A DNA stretch of 64,000 bases from Ligustrum vulgare (lineage: Eukaryota > Streptophyta > Magnoliopsida > Lamiales > Oleaceae): assembly GCA_963555705.1 (NCBI GenBank), contig OY743169.1:46178124-46242123 (forward strand), written 5' to 3'. The notes beneath the pieces are model-generated. The model did not search any database and was not told the origin of the DNA. It saw nothing but the letters and a program-made list of their open reading frames with translations. This document shows, in pieces, positions 45,138-57,632 of this stretch. Position 1 is the stretch's first letter; the number at the start of each line of letters is the position of its first letter. The position numbers and the translations under genes are program-made.

Positions 45138-47042
45138 TGTCTAGACGCACTAACAAAAGCATAATGGATCAGACCACTTCAGAACAAGGCCCCACAGCCC
45201 AGTCCACTATTATTAGGGACCTACTTCAGGTCGTGCAGGATTTGAGGTAGGCCCCGACAGGTTCCTTAGTACCGGTCATCAAACAATTCAGGAGGTATCG
45301 CCCGCCCAATTCCGATGGCGGAAATGGTCCATTAGCAATGGAAGAATGGTGATAAACGATTTAGAAGATTTTTAAGCACATCTTGTGTCCTGAAGATAGG
45401 AAGGTTTCATGTGCAAAATTTATGTTGGTCGGCCGAGCCGACTTTTGGTAGGAGTCCGCGTCACGGACTAGGACTAAAGAAGAACAGTCAGCTTTGACTT
45501 GGGAAGAGTTTAAGGAGGAGATCAAAGACAAGTTCTGATGTGATCCGGGATAGGAGATGTGATCCGGGATAGGAGCTCAAAGGAAAAGTCAAGTCACGGA
45601 CGACGCAACAACATTCGACATAGGAAAATGAACAATTTCCATGTTGGAAGCTAGTAGAAACGACGAGTGGATCAACCTCATTCAAGCCGACGAAGAAAAT
45701 TGTGAAATTTCAAGAATTACGGTCGTAACATATGGGAGCTCACGGCCGTAACCAACCCACTGTTGAAAACTATGATTTTGAAGAAAATTGGACTTACGGC
45801 CGTAACGCAGATTTGTCACGGCCGTAACACAGCCTCGGATCAAAAACAAGAATTTCAGAATTGAGACTTACGGCCGTAAATAAAGTCTCACGGCCGTAAT
45901 GGTGAAACAGAAAGAGTCTTACGGCCGTAAGAGGAATTGTCACGGCCGTAAATAACAATATGCATGAATTTAGGGTTTTTAATTCTTTCCTTATTTTTAG
46001 CAATTTCTTTCCTAGTTAAATTAAAACTCTTTGATTAGGTTTTGACCCTATTTATAGGGATGTAATTTTCATTATTCAGAACCCAACTTTGATATTATTA
46101 TTGAGAGGCAATTTGCTTTCAAACCTTATTCTTTATTGAATAAAATCCGAACTTGCGAGTTATTCTTGTTTGTTCAAATCTCGGTGAGAATTATTATTGC
46201 TTGTGATCAAGAGGTCAATATATCCCAGTGATTGTATTGGTTGCTTGATTCAATTAATTTTAATTGGATCCATAAATCGTGGTTCTTAGCGTTCTTGGGT
46301 CGATTTCAATATTTTGTGGGGTGCGTAGCTACAATTGCTACGTGGTTTGCATCAAGTTCTTTCCACAAGCCCTCCGAGATCACAAGGAGATTGAATTTCT
46401 CCGCTTGGTTCAGGGTAAAATGGACATCACTGATTATGAATGGATGTTCGAAGAACTATCACGGTATGCTCCACATCTGGTGGAAACCGAAGCTAAGAAA
46501 GCACGTCATTTCAAGAGACGGTTGAGGTCGGATATCAAACAGATTGTTAGCTCACATGAATGCCCACCTATCGAGAAGTCGTGAAGAAAGCTCAAGTTGT
46601 GGCATATACTGGTGAGAAGAATAGAACCCAAGGAAACCATAACAACCAGAGGCACTCGGATAAACGGAAATGGCATGGCTCTAATCAAAACAGAAATCAG
46701 ACATCCAATAAGAGGCCAAATACGGGACCTGCTAGAGGTCCGATGACTAGTTACACCCCGTCATGTCCTAAGTTCCAGAAGATGCTCAAAGGGGAATGTC
46801 TTTTAAACAAAAGAGTCTGTTATAATTGTGGCCAGCCAGGACACTTTGCACCGGATTGCAATGTTGCACCTGCTCAGGGTTCCAACCAGAAGAAAAACAT
46901 TGATCAAAACAGAAAAGGGAAGGCCAGAGTATTTTCCATGGACACCGTTGATGACTCCGACGTTATTGCAGGTACACCAATCAATATGGTATTCATGTAT
47001 CTATCTTGCTTAATTTTGTACACCATGCATTACTCAAATTGA
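45138..47042 (+). pseudogene. Chromovirus Gag, split by a solo LTR
   Basis: Starts MSRRTNKSIMD at 45138. Coding continues with stops to EEFKEEIKDKF at 45535, is interrupted by a solo LTR (45536-46354), and resumes as FPQALRDHKEIEFLRLVQGK (46360-46419), joining exactly once one AGTTC copy is removed. A frameshift near 46570-46580 leads into the basic linker and a good zinc knuckle, CYNCGQPGHFAPDC (46819-46860). The end at 47042 carries extra residues and a stop before the protease. Gag packages element RNA. Six or more stops and the LTR insertion inactivate it. Confidence 0.87.
45536..46354 (+). mobile_element. Solo LTR (819 bp) inside gag, flanked by AGTTC duplications
   Basis: Starts TGATGTGATCC, ends TTTGCATCA, duplications at 45531-45535 and 46355-46359. 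Same family and orientation as 3651-4529; the last 690 bp align well. A tandem copy of about 19 bp (GATGTGATCCGGGATAGGA) lies at its start. It carries the TTACGGCCGTAA array (45716-45950). Confidence 0.93.
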
Positions 47043-47052
47043 TAAGGTTAAA

Positions 47053-48895
47053 GTGACAACAGGCACATTATCTGTTTCCGGTATTCCCGTATACGTCTTA
47101 ATAGATTTAGGTACAACGCATTCGTTTATAGCTGATGCGTGCCTAACTAGACTAGATTTGAGGGGAGAAACAACTGGTAGTATACTTGAGGTGAGATTAT
47201 CGTCAGGCAGAATTATTAACACTGACAAGATAGTCAAGTCGGTAAGGATAGACTTCGATGGAGTAGTGCTTGAAGCAGACCTAAATATTATTCCGATGAA
47301 GGACTTCGACGCTATCCTTGGTATGGGCTGGCTGAGTTCTAACCATGCCGCAATCATGTGTCATGAGAAGGAAGTCGTATTTCGGAGGAATGGGGACGAA
47401 GTATTCAGATTTTACGGGTCAAAGGTTAAGGCACTTCCTCGCCTTATCTCAGCTTTGCAAGCCGAAAAACTACTTGTCAAGGGAAATTGTCAAGGTTATC
47501 TGGTTAATCTTCAAGGAAAACTCTCTAAGGAAATCAAATTTGAGTCAGTACCAATTGCGTGTAATTTCAAGGATGTTTTCCCAGATGACCTACCAAGCAC
47601 CCCGACTGATAGGGAAGTGGAATTTGCTATTGAATTGGTGCCAGGAGCTGCCCCTGTTTCGAAATCTCCATATCGCATGGCGTCGAAGGAATTGCAAGAA
47701 TTAAAGGTTCGGCTAGAAAAACTACTAGAGAAGGGTTTTATTAGGCCAAGTGTATCTCCATGGGGAGCACCTATCCTATTTGTGAAGAAGAAGGATGGTA
47801 GCATGAGGATATGCATCGGTTATCGAGAGCTTAACAAACAAACGATAAAGAATAAGTACCCCTTCCCAGAATCAAAGATTTATTCGATCAACTAAAAGGA
47901 GCAACTGTATTCTCAAAGATGGACTTAAGGTTTGGTTACTACCAGTTGAAGATCAAGTCTGCTGATATACAAAAGACGGCGTTCAGGACTCATTATGGGA
48001 ATTATGAATTCACAGTGATGCCATTCGGTCTTACGAACTCACCTGCAGTATTTATGGGTTTGATGAACCAAGTTTTCCACCAGTATCTGGATAAGTTCGT
48101 CATCGTGTTTATCGATAATATTTTGGTCTATTCCAAAGATTCAGAACAACATGCAGAACATTTGAGGATTGTGTTGGAGATACTACGAGCGGAAAAGTTG
48201 TACACCAAATTCAAGAAATGTGAGTTTTGGCTTGTGAATATAGGCTTTTTGGGTCACATTGTCACAATCAACGGCATTGAGGTTGATCCTTCTAAAGTTG
48301 AGAAGGTGACTAATTGGACTACACCAGTGAATACTAGTGATTTAAGAAGCTTTTGGGACTAGCCGGGTATTACCGGCTATTTATAGAGGGTTTCTCTAAG
48401 ATAGTAGGCCCCATAACTCAGTTGACACAGAAAGGTGTAAAATTTTAGTGGACAGATCAGTGTGAGCGAAGTTTCCAGGAACTGAAGAACAGACTGGTTT
48501 CAGCACCAATGTTAGCAGTACCGGATGGATCTGATGGTTTTGTCATCTACAGTGATGCCTCCAAACATGGTTTGAGATGTGTATTAATGCAAAAGAGTAA
48601 GGTGATCGCCTATGCTTGAAGGAAATTGAAACCATATGAGAAGAACTACCCGACACACGATCTAGAGCTTGCAGCAGTAGTCCACGCTTTAAAGATCTGG
48701 AGACATTACTTATATGAGAGTAAATGCGAGATTTACACCGACCATAAGAGTCTCAAGTACTTCTTCACTTAGAAGGAGTTGAACATGAGGCAACGTCGAT
48801 GGCTAGAACTGGTAAAAGATTATGATTGTACCATTCTTTACCACCCGAGTAAACCTAATAAAGTTGCAGATGCATTAAGCAGGAAGGATATTGGA
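47053..48895 (+). pseudogene. Chromovirus protease, reverse transcriptase and RNase H
   Basis: Protease: [14 protein letters not shown] (active-site Asp) and [59 protein letters not shown], then a frameshift near 47890, [25 protein letters not shown] and FIDNILVYS at 48110-48136; the family has FIDDILVYS, so one catalytic Asp is Asn. RNase [56 protein letters not shown] and DYDCTILYHPSKPNKVADAL. Stops at about 48360, 48447, 48617 and 48770 break the frame. The normal role is copying element RNA to DNA; this copy cannot do it. Confidence 0.92.
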
Positions 48896-50395
48896 CAGTT
48901 ATCAGCTTTGGGAACAGTACAAGAACAATTGATTCTGGATTTTCAGAACCTGAGAATTGAAGTAAGAACCCCAGCAATCCAAAGTTCTAGCAAATTGGCA
49001 AATTTGACCGTTAAGCCAGAATTGAGAAACAGAATTGTGACGGCTCAGGAAGGAGATAAATTCTTAGAAAAGATCGAATGGAGGTTGGAATTGGCAAGCA
49101 AATAGGCTTCGAGATCGCAACTAAAAAAGCTCTTATGTTCAAGGGTCGCCTTTGTGTACTTAAAGATGATCAGATCAGGAATGAAATTTTGAAGGAAGCA
49201 CATTCGGCACTGTATGCGGCTCACCCAGGAGGAACGAAGATGTATTGTGATTTGAACACTAAATTTTGGTCGAGGAACATGAAAGGATGTATTGCAAAGT
49301 TTGTTTCATGATGCATGACTTGCCAACAAGTCAAAGCTGAACATCAAAGACCGCCAAGATTGTTAAATCCTTTAGACATTCCAGAATGGAAATGGGAGAA
49401 AATTTCCATGGATTTTTTGTAAGGTTTACTAAGTTCGGTGAAGGGGCATGACGTCATCTGGGTTATTGTAGACCAACTTACGAAGTCAGCCCGTTTCCTT
49501 CCAGTGCGAATGACTCTCAATATAGATCAGTTGGCACAGATTTATGTCAAGGAGATCGTTCGACTTCACGGAGTTCCGGTGTTTATTGTTTCAGACAGGG
49601 ATCCAAGATTTACGTCGATATTTTGGAAGAGCTTACATGCTGCTATGGGGACTAAATTAAATTTTAGTACCGCTTACCATCCTCAGACGGACGGGCGGTC
49701 TGAATGCACCATTCAGACTTTGGAGGATATGCTTAGAGCCTATGTTTTAGACCTGAGCGGCAATTGGGAGACTCACTTACCATTAGTGGAGTTTTCTTAC
49801 AACAACAGTTTTCAGGCTACCATTGTTATGGCACCATACGAAGCACTGTATGGGCAAAGATGTCGATCGCCAATCTATTGTGATGAGGTTGGCGAGAGAA
49901 ATTTATTGGGTCCAGAATTAATTGAAAGGACTGTAGAGGCTATTGAGAAGATCAGACAGCGGATTAAAGCCACCCAAGATAGACAGAAAAGCTATGCCAA
50001 TAAAAGGAGAAAAGGCTTGGAGTTTGATATTGGAGAGAAAGTGTTCTTGAAAATTAATGTCTCGTTTTATTGGGCCATTTGAGATATTAATGTGGCTTAT
50101 TGATTGGCATTGCCACCCGAACTCTCGGATGTACACAACGTCTTTCACATTTCTTTATTGAGGAAGTATGTTCACGACCCTAGTCATATAATGAACTTTC
50201 AATCAATTTCGATTCAGAAGAATTTATCTTATGAGGAGGCACATAGGTGCATTATTGACAGAAAAGTCCATGTTTTAAGAAATAAAGAGGTTTCACTAGT
50301 TAAAGTTCAGTGGGATAGATACAATAATGATGAGGCTACTTGGGAAAAAAAGAAGAGATTCTGACCAAGTATCCAGACATCATAAATCAAGTAAG
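48896..50395 (+). pseudogene. Chromovirus integrase with chromodomain
   Basis: Zinc-binding module with AHSALYAAHPGGTKMY and [14 protein letters not shown] (49198-49350), catalytic core with VIVDQLTKSARFLP (first Asp), FIVSDRDPRFTS (second Asp) and TAYHPQTDGRSECTIQTLED (third acidic residue), then YEALYGQRCRSPIYCDEVGE, a GPFE-like junction broken at about 50075-50105, LPPELSDVHNVFHISLLRKY and a chromodomain-like end VKVQWDRYNNDEATWEKKKR. All catalytic acids remain, but stops at about 49105, 49310 and 49422 and a frameshift at 50080 kill it. Confidence 0.9.
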
Positions 50396-50419
50396 TTTAA
50401 TTTCAAGGGCAAGATTATT

Positions 50420-50435
50420 TTAAAGGGATAAGATT
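50420..50435 (+). other. Polypurine tract of the Tekay-like element
   Basis: TTTAAAGGGATAAGAT directly before the 3' LTR start at 50436. Confidence 0.75.
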
Positions 50436-51723
50436 GTAGTGACCGAGAATTTTCTAGTTAAAATTTAAATTGATATTTTATTTAATTAAAAACATGTCGC
50501 TATGATTTAACCCGTTATTAGAATTTAGTACGTCGTGTTGCCATGTTATTAATTTTGAGCCAATAAACGTAATTTTAGTCCACTTCGATATTTAAGTCCA
50601 AAATTCAAAATTTAATTTTTAAAACCCAATTTTTTTATTTAATTTTAAATCCAGTTTATCCTTATTTATTTGCTTATTTATTTATTCATTTTTTTTCAAA
50701 ATTCAAAATATTTGGGTTTATCATCTGTTAAATTTCAAATTTGATTCCCCAACTATTGTGGCAAATCCAGAAATCAGACTTTATCATCTCCTAATCCACG
50801 TTTATCTGATAAGATTACAATTCAATTCAAATCAAAGACTATCCTACCCATCCATTATAACTCCAATCACCCTGATAAGTTCTCAAACCTCACGGGAGCA
50901 ACTTAGAATTCTGGGTATGAATCCACTTTCCCTAAAGTATTTTTTTTTTTAACTGCACATATACACGATCAAGTCATTGGCCTCAAGGCTTTACCTCAAT
51001 CTCTAATATGTAACTTCAGATTTTCACACCTCCATCAAAAGTTTTGCCTCCACACAACACATCCAACCACAAACCAAGCGTCAATTTTGCAGCCGAAGGC
51101 GTTTCACACCCACAATCACGCAATTTCACCACTACCATAGCCAAGACTCCAAAACCAAATCTACAACAATCACACACACAGAAACCTTCATCATCTCCGA
51201 CCAATATCACCTACAAGTCGACACACCCCAATCCACCATTATCAACCCAAACACTGCAAGAAACTCACCCAACTTCAATCCATCACCAATGTTTGCAGCA
51301 ACCAAACCCAAAGCCACTTCCATTACTCATCCACCGGAACCACCATCACCAGCACGGCCAACCCTCCGCTCGAAAGTCCTCACTACCCAAGTCTGAAACT
51401 TTTCTTAATCAGCATCCATAAATCAAAACCCAAAGAAAATAAAACCTATAGACCAAGAAAAAAACCCAACCACTCACCTTGACCGTCGCATTTTTGCCGA
51501 GCAACCGCCAGAAAACTAGCCTCGGTTTAAGCACCACCTCGCACCTAAATCACTAAATCCTAACCCTATGCATGCCCACGCTGCTTGCCGCTACTCGACG
51601 ACGGCGTTTCAACGGCAAAATGTCGGCAGTGGTACCGGGTTTCAAGGGGCGAGCTTCCATAGCACCCTTTCTTCTCTTCTTCTTTGATTTGTAATGAATC
51701 AGAGAATTTTATTTTCTTGTTTA
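50436..51723 (+). repeat. 3' LTR, first segment
   Basis: Matches 41988-43070 of the 5' LTR until the MULE insertion. A 125-codon frame (51044-51421) is Pro/Thr/His-rich LTR sequence, not a gene. Confidence 0.9.
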
Positions 51724-52580
51724 GGGGAATATCGGTAAATAGGTATGGGAATCAAAATGTTTTGAGATATAGACTTTGACCAAAAAATGAATTTTTAAAT
51801 TATATCTGAAAGGAAATTAATGATCAAATTACACAAGTGCCCCCTCTTCAATATACCCTAATTCCAAACATTCTGTCATTTTCTCTCTATCATCACCGAC
51901 CAGCTTCCTCTCTTTCTGCTCTTCTTCGTCCCTCCATTTGGAAAAAAAAATTCAAAAATTAACGGATCTCTTCAACTCGTTTTAGCATCCAAGCGACGCC
52001 ACCATCTCTGTGAAAGGATTCATCGACAACAATCTCTTCCAAACAAGAAATAAGAAGACTGTAAGTGCTCATTTCCATATCCTTTTTCTTCATTTTGTGT
52101 TTTATCAACAGCTGAAGCTTCACCATCATCGACTGTACTTTTATCAACAATATGCGTAACCAGTTTCTGATTTTAAAATATATGCTGTAATGCCCTCAAT
52201 TTGATTGCAGTGAAAAAAAATTTCTCGATGCCATTTGGTTGATTTTTTGGGGGGGGATTGTTTGAATATAGCTTAACCCTAACTTAAAGACAGAGGTGGG
52301 ATGCGTGGGGTCAATGTGTGGACTATGGGTTAACAAGATGCAGGTGGCCCCCCGAAATGTAGAAGAAATGTGTTGTGGGGTTACTATAATCTGATTAGAG
52401 GTTTAGTGTGAATTTGTACCAAATTGGGTATTTTATCGTAGAAATTAATCTTTTTAGCAATTGTTTGAAGTATTTGGGATCTACATATTCTATTTGGATG
52501 TATGATCCACAGCTAAGTCTATTATTGAATTATGTAATGTTGCACGATATAATCAACATTTCCTTGCTTTGTCTTTGCAG
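51724..52580 (+). other. 5' end of the MULE upstream of the Ulp1-like gene
   Basis: Terminal region and possible 5' untranslated exon; TCTTTGCAG at 52572-52580 is a good splice acceptor before the first coding exon. No further gene was seen. Confidence 0.5.
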
Positions 52581-55500
52581 ATAGGCTTTTCAATGGAGTA
52601 TGTTGTTGATGTGAAAGACAGAGTTCGAGGCAAAATAAGTAATAGATGTAGGCTTCAGATTATAACTGAGGTGTATTATAGTTTGGATGCTAAGCATAAA
52701 GAGCAATTTAGGGAGTCCTGTTTTGGCCACCTGTTGGACATTGCTGAAATCAAAATGTCCCTTCAAATGGTTCATCAAATCATTCTTAGGGCGGTGAGAA
52801 CAACAAAAGAGAAAGAAGTATGGTTCAGATTTGGTAACAGACTTGCTAGATTTGGGCTTGAAGAATTTATTTTAGTTACGGGCTTTAAAGCTGGAGATTT
52901 GGAATTTGAGGATTAGAACTTAGGCCTAAATAGTTATCTGATGCAAAATTACTTTAAGAAGTGTAAAGGAAAAGTGACCAGAAAGCAATTGTTAAGTACA
53001 TTCCAAAGGTGTACTCGCCAGCCGGACAAGTTGAAGCTGGGCCTTTTGTTAGTTTTAGCATATGTTTTGTTAGCTGCGGAAGAGAACACGACTCTTAACT
53101 TATGGTGGTTTTATTTGGTTGAGGATATGGATCGCTTCGACAATTATGCTTGGGGAAAGAGATCCTATGAATGTACAATTGGGATATTCAAACGCAATTT
53201 GGGAGAAACGGTGAAAAAATATGAAAGAAATGAACGATATCCCTACAATTTTCACTGATTTCCTCTTTCAATCATGGTAACAGTTAAATTGATTTAATTG
53301 TTTATATGATGTTTAAATCAATAAATTGACCATCTTTGTTTTTATTTCTACAGATTTGGGCATTTGAAGCGATTCCTGCTCTTGGGCAGGAGTTTGGTCA
53401 GAGATTGGAAGGTGACAGAATCCCAAGAATGTCGGGGTGGGATTTTCAGCATCCAAAACTCGATGGAGAAACAGTGAACAGGTTCTTAGAGAGTGAAATA
53501 GAAATGAGGAACTTCAGGGTGAAGCGGACACTAGTGGCTTCATCAGAAGAAGCTGATGAAGAATTCTACATGGGAATCACACCATTTGATGATGCAGAAG
53601 ACTCAAGGGTAGATATTAGCTTCAATGAAGATGGAGGGGAGGAGCCTGAGAAAGATGAACCTGATGTTTCCAAGCGCCAGCAGCCATGTGACAAACCATC
53701 CTCCTCTCATAACAAAGATGGATTGGAGGTAATCATGCAAGAAATGAGAGAAATGGAGAGGAGGATAAATGGTCGATGTGATCGCATTGAGACCAAACTT
53801 GATAGAATTCTACAGTTCGTTGAAAGTGGTGGCTTTCGGTCAGATAAAGGTGCATATCAGTCAGAAATGAGGGGATTTGATACCTATTCACCTCATCATG
53901 AAGGCAGTGTGCCCGAAGAGAAAGGGAGGCAAGAGGAAGATAATAAGGAGCAAGAAGAAGCCCATGTTGTCCAGGATGCAGTTAAGAATTCCAATATTGT
54001 TGAAGAACGCACCTATGAAGAGGAGCAAGCCACGCCAATTCAACGTGAAGGGCCAAGGGATGCTATTGGTGAAGGTTTTTTTTTTTTTTGTCGTAATTTT
54101 ATATTTTTTAGTTCTATAATTTCTTAAACTTAATCAAGTTTCGATTGATCTCCCTTCACAGGCATTGTCTCGAATCCTTCAACTGCCATCATGTTGTACC
54201 GAGGAATGCCTCGCATTTTTATCCCAGATTCTGAGCACCGAATGGGAGAGCACGAACCTGTTGACATTGTGATGTCAAAAAGTCTGGAGTAGCCTGTAGA
54301 AACCTCTCATGGAGGTATATAATCTGTAAATTGAATAAAGAAATAGACTTTTGATGTACTGGTCAATGCATATCATACATGTTTAACCAATTTGTAGATC
54401 AAGTTGGAGAATCTTCTACTATTTTGCTTGAGGAGTCTCCTAAAGGTAGAGGCCAAAGGAAAAGAAGGAAGGGGAAATATTTACGTACCCCGTAGACCAA
54501 TCCATTGAAAAGAAGGAAGTTCAAGAATGTCACTGTTTTTGATCCCTTCCGAGAACTAAATCCTGCAAAAGCCAGTGACTTGAATGAGTGGTTGGAAAAG
54601 GCTTCACCAAGGTAAGTTTTTCTCTTCCTTCAGTTAACCTAGTGTAGGGTCTTCATCTACTATATTGTTGATTTATTCGCAGTGCAAATGATGTTATAGG
54701 GATGCAGTTGCATTGGCAATTTGTGATGCTGGGAGGAAATTTTTTGACGATCTTCTTGATCAATCTGGGTGGCTTAATGGTGATGTAAGTAAAAATGTTG
54801 ACAGCTTACTATATTTTTTGGTCATTTCAATTTATTAATTGCATGTTTATGTACAACATGTGGATTCTGCATTATTTCACATCAGGGAGCGAGCAGTTAA
54901 ATATGCAGATCACTTTCGACATGATTGCGCCGTTCTGGACTCCAATTTCTGGAAATTTGTGGAAAGCGCGTACAAGAATATGGAAAAGTTAGGTCAAAAT
55001 AAGTCGGAGTACCAGTTTGCCAAGGTGTTGGTGAATTACGTTGAAGGGGCAACTCCCAGTATTGGGAAACCTTGGATGACTTGTCGCTATCTCTATATTC
55101 CATACTGTGTCCCTCAGTCACATTGGTTTGCACTTGAGGTCGACTTGGAAGAGCGAAAAATTAGCATATTCGATAGCTTAACGAGTAGAGTACGCGAAAA
55201 CAACCTTGCCAACTACATGAAGCCCTTGAAGGTGGTCTTACCATGGCTTCTGAAAAAACATGTCGATGGAAACTATAGCACATCAATGTTTACGCATCAC
55301 AGGGTGAAGAAGCTTCCAGTACAAGATAATGGGTAAATTTTTTAACTTAAACACCATTTTGGCATGTATTCATTGTTGGCGAAATACTGTTCTTAAAAAT
55401 GTTGATGTTTGGACTAAAACACTCTTTAATTTCTTTTTACAGATCAGATTGTGGAGTCTTCACAGTGAAGTTCATTGAATTTTCTGTAGCTGGACTTGAC

Positions 55501-55584
55501 CTGCATCTTGTGCAACCTCAGTATATGCTAATGTGGAGGCAGAAAATGGCAGCTGAGATCTTTGGAGGGGAATTCGACCCTTAG
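52581..55584 (+). pseudogene. DUF1985 / Ulp1-like SUMO protease gene of the MULE
   Basis: Multi-exon. Exon 1 (from about 52581, first ATG 52592) encodes DUF1985 (FRESCFGHLLDIA, FGNRLARFGLEEFILVTGF), continuing across a TAG at 52915-52917 to WWFYLVEDMDRFDNYAWGKR and a TGA at about 53257. An intron of about 75 bp ends at 53353; IWAFEAIPALGQEF and an acidic, coiled-coil-like region follow (53354-54074). Further exons near 54162-54318, 54399-54612 and 54683-54783 carry two more stops. The C48 protease domain spans 54839-55584 with all four key residues: SHWFAL (His), SIFDSLTS (Asp), VQDNG (Gln), then a clean intron 55333-55441 and SDCGVF (Cys). Ulp1 proteases cut SUMO from proteins; the role in MULEs is unknown. 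Stops indicate a pseudogene. Confidence 0.85.
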
Positions 55585-55795
55585 AATGTGTATTACTGAT
55601 TTCAACATACTATTCTTCAATAGTTTTTTTGAGATGTGAAGTTGTTTTATGTGAAGTTGTTTTTGTAAAGTCGATTTTTGTGTATAGGTGCTTTTCAGTG
55701 TACAGGTTACTGTTTATGGATTTGATTTTGAGATGTGAATGGCTAGTCAGATTTTCGTTAAGTTTAAGTTGTTATTTATACAGGTTATTAGAACA
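55585..55795. other. MULE spacer before the repeat array
   Basis: No gene; 3' flank of the Ulp1-like gene. Confidence 0.5.
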
Positions 55796-56765
55796 ATGCT
55801 CAAGTAGAAAGGATAGCGGCATGCATGCCGTTCTAGTTATGTCGTAACGGCATGGTTGCCGTTATGCCTTTACATGCAGCCGGACAGGTTTCAAGTTATG
55901 TAGTCACGATATTTATATACTTCTGAACATTAGGATGTAGTTTTTGGGTGTCGGAGTAGAAGAATGCTCAAGTAGAAAGGATAGCGGCATGCATGCCGTT
56001 CTAGTTATGTCGTAACGGCATGGTTGCCGTTATGCCTTTACATGCAGCCGGACAGGTTTCAAGTTATGTAGTCACGATATTTATATACTTCTAAACATTA
56101 GGATGTGGTTTTTGGGTGTCGGAGTAGAAGAATGCTCAAGTAGAAAGGATAGCGGCATGCATGCCGTTCTAGTTATGTCGTAACGGCATGGTTGCCGTTA
56201 TGCCTTTACATGCAGCCGGACAGGTTTCAAGTTATGTAGTCACGATATTTATATACTTCTGAACATTAGGATGTGGTTTTTGGGTGTCGGAGTAGAAGAA
56301 TGCTCAAGTAGAAAGGATAGCGGCATGCATGCCGTTCTAGTTATGTCGTAACGGCATGGTTGCCATTATGCCTTTACATGCAGTCGGACGGGTTTCAAGT
56401 TATGTAGTCACGATATTTATATACTTCTGAACATTAGGATGTGGTTTTTGGGTGTCGGAGTAGAAAAATGCTCAAGTAGAAAGGATAGCGGCATGCATGC
56501 CGTTCTAGTTCTATCGTAACGGCATGCATGTCGTTATGCCTTTAAATGCACCCGGACAGGTTTCAAATTATGTATTTACGATATGTATGTACTTCTGGAC
56601 ATTTGGATGTGGTTTTCGGGTGTCGGAGTAGAAGAATGCTCAAGTAGAAAGGATAGCGGCATGCATGCCGTTCTAGTTCTGTCGTAACGGCATGCATGTC
56701 GTTATGCCTTTAAATGCACCCGGACAGGTTTCAAATTATGTATTTACGATATTTATCTGCTACAC
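55796..56765. repeat. Six tandem copies of a 168-bp unit
   Basis: Units start at 55796, 55964, 56132, 56300, 56468 and 56636, all exactly 168 bp apart; the last is shortened. Each carries GGCATGCATGCC and an AACGGCATG..TGCCGTT-type inverted pair. Units 1-4 are nearly identical; units 5-6 form a second subtype (AAATGCACCCGG, TATTTACGATA). Confidence 0.95.
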
Positions 56766-57514
56766 TGTTTAAAAAAAAATTATCTCCTTGTTACATGTAG
56801 AGATGAGGCGTGCTGATCAAAATGAGTGACAAGTATAAAATTATGAGTATAACGGCAGTATGCCGCTTTAGTGTACCCGTAACGGATTTTGTGCCGTTAT
56901 TGGCCTAAACTCTTCCGAACGACATAGAAATGGATACACAGACTTGTTAGACTGATTTTCTAAAAAATTAAGACATTCTGTGCTGATGCAAATGATTGCA
57001 AGTCCGATTTATGAACATAACGGCACGTTTTCCGTTTTAGTGATTGGATAACGGCATCTGTGCCGTTATGCTGACAGATTACAACCAAAACTTGAAGAAA
57101 AGATCTGTTAACTACCTGTTACGATATTTATCTGCTACACTGTTTTAAAAAAATTTATCTCCCTGTTACATGTAGAGATGATGTGTGCTGATCAAAATGA
57201 GTGACAAGTATAAAATTATGAGTATAACGGCAGTATGCCGCTTTAGTGTACCCGTAACGGCTTTTGTGCCGTTATTGGCCTAAACTCTTCCGAACGACAT
57301 AGAAATGGATACACAGACTTGTTAGACTGATTTTCTAAAAAATTAAGACATTCTGTGCTGATGCAAATGACTGCAAGTCCGGTTTATGAACATAACGGCA
57401 CGTTTGCCGTTTTAGTGATTGGATAACGGCATCTGTGCCGTTCTGCTGGCAGATTACAACCAAAATTTGAAGAAAATATCTGTTAACTACCTGTTACGAT
57501 ATTTATCTGCTACA
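56766..57514. repeat. Two tandem copies of a 375-bp unit
   Basis: Copies at 56766-57140 and 57141-57514, nearly identical. Each contains three AACGGCA..TGCCGTT inverted pairs. Confidence 0.93.
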
Positions 57515-57632
57515 ACATGCATAACAGTAAAATTCACAGTTTCAACAGTACTAAAATGTATTAAAAACTTGAAATGTAAATTACATATTTTATCAAAAGG
57601 ATGTTCAATTACTACATAAAGTGCATCCATCT

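Noticed and set aside
51044..51421. 125-codon Pro/Thr/His-rich protein
   Set aside because: It lies in LTR sequence and is broken in the matching 5' LTR at 42590-42800.
55796..56765. CRISPR-like array or centromere satellite
   Set aside because: There are no unique spacers between short repeats; whole 168-bp units repeat. Only six copies lie inside a MULE, so a centromere array is not supported.
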